Assembly: GCA_031289445.1 (NCBI GenBank) | Contig: JAITPL010000218.1 | Location: 1-5,272 of the forward strand | DNA length: 5,272 nt | From: Tannerella sp. | Lineage (GTDB): Bacteria; Bacteroidota; Bacteroidia; Bacteroidales; Tannerellaceae | Direction: 5' to 3' | Part shown: one piece after another, positions 1-5,085 of the stretch | Layout: every line of letters begins with the position of its first letter | How positions within the stretch are numbered: the first letter of the stretch is position 1 | Notes under the pieces: generated by a model | What the model was told of the DNA's origin: nothing | Database searches by the model: none | The model's input: the letters and a program-made list of their open reading frames with translations, nothing else | Program-made: the position numbers and the translations under genes

Positions 1-4
1 AAAT

Positions 5-157
5 TTATTTTTTGTTTTTCAAAAACCCAGCTCCCTTTAAAGAAGGGACATTTGCACGACTGAGGAGCTTTTGTTTCTGCTTTTTTGGCGTTTTTCGTAT
101 ATCCGCCGCGCCTCCGTTACTACCCAAATCAAGTCTAAATGCGTTAATAAATGTACC
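5..157 (-). other. Startless minus-strand open frame, possible dispersed intergenic repeat
   Basis: On the minus strand this stretch reads as about 50 codons without a stop, bounded by an in-frame TAG at 158-160 and ending in TAA at 5-7. It has no ATG. The conceptual peptide is basic at its end, closing with PSLKGAGFLKNKK. The DNA also holds inverted repeats: TCCCTT/AAGGGA around a 5-base loop (32-48), and AGCTCC (29-34) against GGAGCT (64-69) followed by a T-rich stretch, which could also be read as a terminator for a gene left of the window. I do not recognise a protein family. The lack of a start, the small size and the nearby hairpins argue for a non-coding repeat or a gene remnant rather than a gene. 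From general familiarity, similar short startless frames are scattered through Bacteroidales intergenic DNA, but I could not test this one. Confidence 0.3.
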
Positions 158-182
158 CTATTTTAATATTACATTTTTTAAC

Positions 183-214
183 TTTGGATAATTAAAAATA
201 AAGTGATACTTTTG
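183..214 (+). promoter_or_regulatory. Bacteroidetes-type promoter for the fucosidase-rhamnosidase operon
   Basis: A TTTG -33 box (183-186) is followed after 20 bases by TACTTTTG (207-214), an exact match to the -7 consensus TAnnTTTG used by the primary sigma factor of Bacteroidetes. Transcription would start at roughly 218-222, giving a leader of about 55-60 bases before the ATG at 278. The leader is A/T-rich and has no Shine-Dalgarno sequence, which is normal for this phylum. No second promoter is visible before the rhamnosidase, so this one probably serves both glycosidase genes. Confidence 0.75.
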
Positions 215-216
215 TA

Positions 217-239
217 TCCTATAAAACACCTCTATAGGA
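217..239. promoter_or_regulatory. Palindrome at the predicted transcription start, possible operator
   Basis: TCCTATA (217-223) and TATAGGA (233-239) form a perfect 7-bp inverted repeat with a 9-base spacer, directly downstream of the -7 box. Its position over the predicted start site fits an operator for a dimeric repressor. It could instead form RNA structure if transcription starts early enough to include the left arm. A second perfect inverted repeat, ACACC (226-230) with GGTGT (241-245), interleaves with it. No regulator gene is in the window, so the role is inferred from position and symmetry only. Confidence 0.3.
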
Positions 240-277
240 CGGTGTGAAAATCATTTTTAATTTTTAATATTTATCCT

Positions 278-1615
278 ATGAAAAGGAGTATTATTTTTAT
301 TATCAGCATTTTAATTACAGTTTCCGCATTTGCCCAGAACAAAAAGTTGGGCAACGAAACAGAGGAACAGAGAACTCAACGCATGGCTTGGTGGACAAAC
401 GACCGCTTCGGTATGTTTATCCATTTTGGCCTCTATGCACTGCCCGCGCGGCACGAATGGGTGAAACACAACGAGCGTCTCACCAACGAACAATACGAAA
501 AATATTTCGAATTGTTCAATCCCGATCTCTACGATGCCAAGGCTTGGGCAAAAAAGGCTAAACAGGCTGGTATGAAGTACGCTGTCCTCACATCGAAGCA
601 TCATGAAGGCTTCTGTCTGTTCGACTCGAAATTCACAGACTACAAGTCAACCAACACTCCTATCAAGCGCGATCTAATAAAGGAATTTGTCGAGGCTTTC
701 CGCGCCGAAGGACTGAAGGTGGGTTTCTACTACTCGCTTATTGACTGGCATCACCCGCATTTCACCATCGACGACGTACATCCGCTACGCACCGATAAAA
801 AAGAAGATTATGCCAAGATGAACGAAGGCCGCGACTTCAGCATCTATCGCAAATACCTCCAGGATCAGGTGCGCGAGTTGCTTACCAACTACGGTAAAAT
901 CGACATCCTCTGGCTTGATTTCTCATACCCCGGCAAGTACGGCAAAGGTAATGAAGACTGGGGCTCAAAAGAGTTGCTGGCTTTGATTCGCAAACTGCAA
1001 CCCGGCATCATCGTTGACGACCGCCTTGACCTCGGCGAGTATGAAGACGGTCAGGATTTCACCACACCCGAACAATACAAAGTCGAAAAATGGCCGGAAC
1101 GCTACGGACGCAAATTCCCTTGGGAGACATGCCAGACTTTCAGCGGCTCATGGGGCTACTACCGCGACGAAACCTCATGGAAAGACACCAAGCAACTGCT
1201 CGTTCTGCTTATCGAGTCGGTCGGTAAAGGCGGCAACCTGCTGCTGAATGTTGGCCCTACAGGCCGTGGCGATTTCGATTACCGCGCTGATGCTGCGCTT
1301 GCCGGTATGGGTGAATGGATGGGGCATAACAGCCGCTCGATATATGGATGTACCGAAGCGCCCGAAGACTTCAAAGCGCCCGCCTCGAGCCTGCTTACTT
1401 ATAATCCGACAAGCAATCGACTGTATATTCATCTCCTCGACTATCCATTGCAAAACCTTGTACTGCCGGGTTATGCAGGTCGCATCAAATATGCACAGCT
1501 TCTGCATGACGCTTCGGAAGTACGCTTCAGAGAATCGGACGGCAACGTAAACATTAGCCTGCCGGTTATCAAGCCCAATTATGAAATTCCCGTAGTCGAA
1601 ATATTCTTGAAATGA
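278..1615 (+). CDS. Secreted alpha-L-fucosidase, glycoside hydrolase family 29
   Basis: This 445-residue protein should hydrolyse alpha-L-fucosyl linkages with retention of configuration. Residues 1-20 are a type I signal peptide (hydrophobic core, likely cleavage after AFA, leaving Q20), so it should act in the periplasm or outside the cell. The catalytic barrel spans about 35-355. Visible GH29 hallmarks are FGMFIHFGLYALP (44-56), SKHHEGF (106-112), GFYYSLIDWHHP (149-160), ILWLD with D214 as the likely nucleophile, TPEQ (263-266), PWETC followed by SWGYYRDE (281-298), and GGNLLLNVGPTGRG (318-331). The acid/base is less certain because its place varies in the family; E283 of PWETC is my candidate, by analogy with animal fucosidases. 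A C-terminal beta-sandwich fills about 365-445. Length is normal. The start follows directly from the signal peptide and the upstream promoter. Its stop overlaps the next gene's start, so the two are probably translationally coupled. Which fucosyl linkage it prefers cannot be read from sequence. Confidence 0.95.
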   Translation: MKRSIIFIISILITVSAFAQNKKLGNETEEQRTQRMAWWTNDRFGMFIHFGLYALPARHEWVKHNERLTNEQYEKYFELFNPDLYDAKAWAKKAKQAGMKYAVLTSKHHEGFCLFDSKFTDYKSTNTPIKRDLIKEFVEAFRAEGLKVGFYYSLIDWHHPHFTIDDVHPLRTDKKEDYAKMNEGRDFSIYRKYLQDQVRELLTNYGKIDILWLDFSYPGKYGKGNEDWGSKELLALIRKLQPGIIVDDRLDLGEYEDGQDFTTPEQYKVEKWPERYGRKFPWETCQTFSGSWGYYRDETSWKDTKQLLVLLIESVGKGGNLLLNVGPTGRGDFDYRADAALAGMGEWMGHNSRSIYGCTEAPEDFKAPASSLLTYNPTSNRLYIHLLDYPLQNLVLPGYAGRIKYAQLLHDASEVRFRESDGNVNISLPVIKPNYEIPVVEIFLK

Positions 1616-4359
1616 GAACTTGTATTATCATTATAACCGCATGTCTATTATGCTGTTGTGAAAAAAAAACATCAGTAGATGAACTGCGATGCGAGTACCT
1701 GAGCAATCCTCAGGGACTCGATGCAGTCCATCCGCGTTTTTCGTGGCAATTAACCTCTGCCGAACGCGGCGTTTACCAGAATGCTTACCGTATCATCGTC
1801 AGCGACGTGCTTTCGGAAGCAAATGCAAAAAACGGTAACTGCTGGGATTCAGGCTTGCGCTCCGAGAGTAACACCGTGAACGTGGCCTACGAAGGAACAG
1901 CTTTGGAGAGCGACCGCACGTATTACTGGCGTGTCTGCTCGCATACCAACAGCGACGATGTATGGAGCGAAACGGCCGAGTTTCATACCGGCCTCCTGCA
2001 CGAAGCCGACTGGAAAGCGCCCTGGATAAGCGCCCGCGATACTATCCGCCTCGAAGCTCCCATATTTCGTAAATCGTTCCCTGTGAATAAATCCGTGAAG
2101 TCTGCTTATGTATATATTACAGCCGCAGGATTTTACGAACTGTTTCTGAACGGAGAAAAAGTAGGCCTCGACGTGCTTAATCCGGCTATTACGGATTATC
2201 GCCAAACGGTACTCTATTCGTCATATAATCTCACAAAGCGCTTGAAGAAAGGCGAGAACGCTTTCGGGCTACTGCTCGGCAACAGCGCTTACAATATGGT
2301 AGGCGCTCAAAACCGGCACGGCTGGGGAGCAGATCCTATGGGCAATCCGCGCTTCATGCTACAGATGAGGATAGTGTATGACGACGACAGCGAATCGCTT
2401 GTTACGAGCGGCGAAGAATGGAAATATACTGTCGGCCCTGTCGCATACAACAATCTGCACGGTGGCGAAGACTACGATGCACGACGTGAAATCAAAGCTT
2501 GGGCAGAAGCCGGCTTGGACGAGACCGCTTGGCAGAACGCCGTAGAGATAGCGAGTCCGGGAGGCCGCCCGCGCTGGCAGTCCGTCCCGATCCGCGTTAC
2601 AGAAACACTCAAGCCTGTAGCTGACATAAAGCCTGCACAGGGCGTTTACCTCTACGACCTCGGACAGAATATTGTAGGCTGGTGGCGAATCGAAGTCAAG
2701 GGTCGCGCCGGACAAACTATCCGCGTGCGAGGCTCCGAAACGCTTAATAATCAGTTGTTCCCAAAGCCGCTTGAGCCGGGCGACAGCATGAGTACCAAGT
2801 TTGCCTATCACTCCAAGACATGGACCGATTATACCCTGAAAAGCAAAAAGATGGAAGTCTATGAGCCGCATTTCTTTTACACCGGTTTTCGTTATATTGA
2901 AGTGGCGACAGCCGATTCGTCCGACCTCGCCGACATCAAAGTGGAAGGCAGGGTAGTGCGTTCCGACCTCACAAGTACAGGTGAATGGACGTCCTCCAAC
3001 GACTTGCTTAACAGTGTCCACCGTGCCGGTCAATGGTCGCAGAAAGGTAATCTGGTGGGCTATCCTACCGACTGTCCGCATCGCGAAAAAGGCGCTTATG
3101 GTGGTGACGGTCAGTTGATTGCAGAGACTTCGATGCACGATTTCGACATGGCGGCGTTCTATACCAAGTGGCTTAACGACATGCGCGATTCGCAGCGACC
3201 TAACGGCTGGATACCCAACACTACGCCTACGCTTGTAGGCGGCATGGGCGGCGGCGTCGCTTGGGGTAGCGCCTATCTGCTGATTCCCTGGTGGATGTAC
3301 AATTACTACGGCGACCGGCGTATTCTCGAAGAGCATTATCCCAACATGCTGCGATATCTGGCTTATCTTCGCAATCTGGCACGTACCGACAGCAAACCCG
3401 AAGAGCCTTATATCATCAACTATTTCGACGGTTACTGGTACAGTCTGGGCGAATGGTGCGCTCCGGGTGGCGGCGACTGTCCCAATCACGACGTAGTAAA
3501 CACGTTCTACTATTATTACGATGCTCTGTTACTCTCGCAAATTGCTGATGTACTGGGTCACAAGAATGATTCGCAACTCTATGCCTCGGTGAGTGATACG
3601 GTCAAGAACGCTTTCAGAGAGAGGTTTTTCAATCCGTCCAATTCGCTCGTAGGACTTGATTCATGCTTTCAGACTTATCAACTGTTGGCTATGCAAGCCG
3701 ATATTATGCCAAAGGAATATCGCGACGGCATAATCAAAACCGTCGTCGATGATATCCACCGACGCGATAATCATCTCAATACCGGCATCATAGGTACCAA
3801 GTATCTGTGGCCGACCTTATCGGATGCGGGTTACGGCGATTTGGCCTACAAGGTGGCTACACAAGAAACCTACCCCGGCTACGCTTACTGGATTCGTAAT
3901 AACTCCACAACCCTGCTCGAACAGTGGGATGGCCGCGATTCGCACAACCACGAGATGTTCGGCACTGTAACGGAGTATTTATATCAGTATCTGGCCGGAA
4001 TACGTGCGCCGGGTCGAGGTAGTGATGTCGCATACCGGCAGATTCGTTTTGAGCCTCTTATCCCCGAAGACCTCAGTATGGCCAAAGCGTCACTGCAAAC
4101 AATATCGGGTCAAATCTTCGCATTTTGGCAGAAGCAGGACGGCGGTTATTCCTACGAAGTAACAGTTCCGGCCAACACCCATGCTACCATTGTGTTGCCC
4201 GCAGCTAAATTTCAGCAATCGGCTATCTCCGAGAGCGGCAAAACCATCTGGCAGAACGGCTCCTTTGTATCCGGCGTTCAAGGCGTTACCGACGTTACAG
4301 TGTCGGAAAAGAATCTCACAATATATTTAGAATCAGGTACTTATAGATTTAGATTTTAA
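1612..4359 (+). CDS. Exported alpha-L-rhamnosidase, glycoside hydrolase family 78, probable lipoprotein
   Basis: This 915-residue protein should release terminal alpha-L-rhamnose by an inverting mechanism. The N-terminus (1-19) is a short hydrophobic signal ending in a cysteine cluster, CLLCCCEKK. It looks like a lipoprotein signal, with C15 or C16 probably lipidated, although the lipobox is atypical. Domain order fits full-length GH78: a fibronectin-like domain (about 25-128), the N-terminal carbohydrate-binding-like domain (about 150-320, with YELFLNGEKVG), a beta-sandwich (about 335-435, with YDLGQNIVGWWRIEV), the (alpha/alpha)6 catalytic domain (about 450-800) and a C-terminal beta-domain (about 805-915). 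The catalytic motif PTDCPHREKGAYGGD gives D487, E492 and D499. Their spacing matches D567/E572/D579 of Bacillus RhaB, making E492 the likely general acid. E770 in TTLLEQWDG is a candidate general base. The gene overlaps the fucosidase by four bases (ATGA). A nine-A tract at codons 17-19 is an obvious slippage site. The exact glycan is unknown. Confidence 0.95.
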   Translation: MRTCIIIITACLLCCCEKKTSVDELRCEYLSNPQGLDAVHPRFSWQLTSAERGVYQNAYRIIVSDVLSEANAKNGNCWDSGLRSESNTVNVAYEGTALESDRTYYWRVCSHTNSDDVWSETAEFHTGLLHEADWKAPWISARDTIRLEAPIFRKSFPVNKSVKSAYVYITAAGFYELFLNGEKVGLDVLNPAITDYRQTVLYSSYNLTKRLKKGENAFGLLLGNSAYNMVGAQNRHGWGADPMGNPRFMLQMRIVYDDDSESLVTSGEEWKYTVGPVAYNNLHGGEDYDARREIKAWAEAGLDETAWQNAVEIASPGGRPRWQSVPIRVTETLKPVADIKPAQGVYLYDLGQNIVGWWRIEVKGRAGQTIRVRGSETLNNQLFPKPLEPGDSMSTKFAYHSKTWTDYTLKSKKMEVYEPHFFYTGFRYIEVATADSSDLADIKVEGRVVRSDLTSTGEWTSSNDLLNSVHRAGQWSQKGNLVGYPTDCPHREKGAYGGDGQLIAETSMHDFDMAAFYTKWLNDMRDSQRPNGWIPNTTPTLVGGMGGGVAWGSAYLLIPWWMYNYYGDRRILEEHYPNMLRYLAYLRNLARTDSKPEEPYIINYFDGYWYSLGEWCAPGGGDCPNHDVVNTFYYYYDALLLSQIADVLGHKNDSQLYASVSDTVKNAFRERFFNPSNSLVGLDSCFQTYQLLAMQADIMPKEYRDGIIKTVVDDIHRRDNHLNTGIIGTKYLWPTLSDAGYGDLAYKVATQETYPGYAYWIRNNSTTLLEQWDGRDSHNHEMFGTVTEYLYQYLAGIRAPGRGSDVAYRQIRFEPLIPEDLSMAKASLQTISGQIFAFWQKQDGGYSYEVTVPANTHATIVLPAAKFQQSAISESGKTIWQNGSFVSGVQGVTDVTVSEKNLTIYLESGTYRFRF

Positions 4360-4380
4360 CATTTAATTTTAGTTTAGTTT

Positions 4381-4638
4381 ATGAAACCGATAAAGTTATT
4401 TTATTTAAGGCAGTGTCCTTTTTGCAAGAAAGCGTTCGCGTATATCGACGAGTTGAAAAAACAGGAGGCATACAAGAATATTGAGATTGAAACGATAGAG
4501 GAGTCGGAACAGCCCGAAATAGCAGATACATACGACTATTACTACGTTCCTACGTTCTATATTGAAGGCGAAAAAGTACATGAAGGCGGAATTTTCCCAA
4601 ATGAGGTCGAAGAAATATTCAAGAAAGCGCTGGTATAA
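4381..4638 (+). CDS. Small glutaredoxin-like thioredoxin-fold protein
   Basis: This 85-residue protein has no signal peptide or membrane segment and should be cytoplasmic. It opens with a beta strand (IKLFYLR) leading into the redox motif C12-P-F-C15. The thioredoxin-fold cis-proline is P57 in YYYVPTFYIEGEKVHEG, followed by a C-terminal helix. Length and layout match the short glutaredoxin-like family, so it probably catalyses thiol-disulfide exchange. Many Bacteroidales are thought not to use glutathione, so its electron donor is uncertain. It starts 21 bases after the rhamnosidase stop, in an A/T-rich gap. It could ride on the operon transcript or have its own weak promoter: TAGATTTA (4344-4351) and TAATTTTA (4364-4371) each miss the -7 consensus by the last base. 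Its composition is visibly more A/T-rich than the two glycosidase genes and no functional link to them is evident. Confidence 0.88.
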   Translation: MKPIKLFYLRQCPFCKKAFAYIDELKKQEAYKNIEIETIEESEQPEIADTYDYYYVPTFYIEGEKVHEGGIFPNEVEEIFKKALV

Positions 4639-4695
4639 ATAATTTGGCTGTCGGTTTCATTTTAATTTCAAAACTCCTGACCTTATGATTTCCTG

Positions 4696-4708
4696 ACTTC
4701 CGGGAAGT
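4696..4708. repeat. 13-bp palindrome ACTTCCGGGAAGT
   Basis: ACTTCC and GGAAGT form a perfect 6-bp inverted repeat around a single central G. It is the most GC-rich symmetric element in this otherwise A/T-rich gap and shares its left side with the TTCCTGACTTC string. It lacks a following T-run, so it is not a good terminator. A protein-binding site is possible but unsupported. Confidence 0.45.
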
Positions 4709-4724
4709 ATATATGGCTGATAAC

Positions 4725-4746
4725 GTGTTATTTATGAAAATAACAC
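4725..4746. repeat. Inverted repeat with 9-bp arms and ATGA loop
   Basis: GTGTTATTT (4725-4733) is perfectly complementary to AAATAACAC (4738-4746) with a 4-base ATGA loop. In RNA it would form a hairpin, and it lies about 90 bases after the glutaredoxin stop. Only an interrupted T stretch follows, and the stem is A/T-rich, so it is at best a weak terminator or an end-protecting structure for the upstream transcript. It sits 8 bases before the first 34-bp direct repeat. Confidence 0.5.
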
Positions 4747-4753
4747 ATAGAGT

Positions 4754-4787
4754 CTTATTGTACAAAGTACAATATCTATAATACGGT
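4754..4787 (+). repeat. 34-bp direct repeat, copy 1, with internal palindrome
   Basis: All 34 bases are identical to 4898-4931, and the match runs to 40 bases (ending at 4793) with one mismatch. Inside lies the palindrome TATTGTACAAAGTACAATA (4756-4774), two 8-bp arms around AAA. The rest of the unit, after the palindrome, is conserved too and includes TATAAT (4777-4782). Conservation of a 34-bp unit beyond the symmetric core suggests a duplicated element rather than two independent binding sites. It does not resemble a recognised transposon end that I can name. Confidence 0.85.
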
Positions 4788-4788
4788 T

Positions 4789-4805
4789 ATATTTCATGGA
4801 AATAT
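4789..4805. repeat. 17-bp palindrome ATATTTCATGGAAATAT
   Basis: ATATTTC and GAAATAT form perfect 7-bp arms around ATG. The element directly follows copy 1 of the 34-bp repeat. The equivalent place after copy 2 keeps the left ATATT but not the right arm. Its arm-and-spacer plan (7+3+7) resembles that of the palindrome inside the 34-bp repeats (8+3+8), but the sequence is different. Function is unknown. Confidence 0.45.
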
Positions 4806-4845
4806 TGATTATAAGCATATTGCATAACATTCAACACTAATAGTA

Positions 4846-4889
4846 TCGGGTCGGGAGTTCTGAATTTCTGAATTTCTACCTTCTACCTT
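4846..4889 (+). repeat. Run of three successive short tandem duplications
   Basis: Reading left to right, TCGGG occurs twice (4846-4855), TTCTGAAT twice (4858-4873), and TTCTACC twice (4874-4887), nearly without a gap. Each unit is a different sequence present in exactly two copies. This could come from replication slippage in non-coding DNA or belong to a larger repeat unit between the two 34-bp copies. Confidence 0.6.
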
Positions 4890-4897
4890 GGAAAGGC

Positions 4898-4931
4898 CTT
4901 ATTGTACAAAGTACAATATCTATAATACGGT
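4898..4931 (+). repeat. 34-bp direct repeat, copy 2, with internal palindrome
   Basis: This is the exact second copy of 4754-4787, in the same orientation and 144 bases downstream. The palindrome TATTGTACAAAGTACAATA falls at 4900-4918. The intervening 110 bases hold a further palindrome and the tandem duplications. The copy lies 126 bases before the -7 box of the nucleotidyltransferase gene, so upstream regulation of that gene is possible, though far for a classical operator. Confidence 0.85.
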
Positions 4932-5031
4932 AATATTCCTGACTTCGCCAATGCGATACAGGAGATAATAACGTTAACGCCCTGGTAGAAGCCTGCTTCA
5001 AAATTGCCGAGACGAAAAAACATATGGGAAA

Positions 5032-5064
5032 TTAGGCTGATGTCAGAATTTTTATATACCTTTG
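5032..5064 (+). promoter_or_regulatory. Bacteroidetes-type promoter for the nucleotidyltransferase gene
   Basis: TACCTTTG (5057-5064) matches the -7 consensus TAnnTTTG exactly. The upstream element is weak: TTAG at 5032-5035 matches TTTG in three of four bases with a 21-base spacer. Transcription would start near 5068-5072, leaving a leader of only about 15 bases before the ATG at 5086. This supports a transcription unit separate from the glutaredoxin gene. Confidence 0.6.
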
Positions 5065-5085
5065 CAACAAAAAGTAAACGGAACA

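Larger units (their letters stand above)
4639..5056. other. Intergenic region rich in repeats and palindromes, no gene seen
   Basis: These 418 bases carry no convincing coding sequence on either strand. They hold two exact 34-bp direct repeats, four kinds of palindrome and a set of short tandem duplications, listed separately. TCCTGAC occurs three times (4675-4681, 4691-4697, 4937-4943). An 11-base string, TTCCTGACTTC, occurs at 4690-4700 and 4936-4946 and so brackets both 34-bp repeats. I see no canonical intrinsic terminator after the glutaredoxin gene. From about 4947 to 5030 I see nothing identifiable; this could be a gene remnant or spacer. Confidence 0.6.

Noticed and set aside
311..604. 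97-codon minus-strand frame inside the fucosidase, and smaller antisense or out-of-frame ORFs in both glycosidases
   Set aside because: All overlap conserved GH29 or GH78 coding sequence and show no domain or start signal of their own.
2359..3489. 376-codon open frame on the minus strand inside the rhamnosidase
   Set aside because: It is antisense to well-conserved GH78 catalytic and beta-sandwich domains, shows no recognisable family, and has no promoter or leader. It is a shadow of the codon pattern of the real gene.
4725..4746. Intrinsic terminator of the glutaredoxin transcript
   Set aside because: The hairpin is A/T-rich and is not followed by a continuous T-run, so it is listed only as an inverted repeat.
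4758..4782. Sigma-70-like promoter TTGTAC...TATAAT inside the 34-bp repeat
   Set aside because: The spacer is only 13 bases and Bacteroidetes do not use the E. coli consensus; there is no TAnnTTTG box here.
4754..4931. Minimal CRISPR array from the two 34-bp repeats
   Set aside because: Only two copies are present, the spacing of 110 bases is far too long for a spacer and itself contains repeats, and no cas gene is visible.
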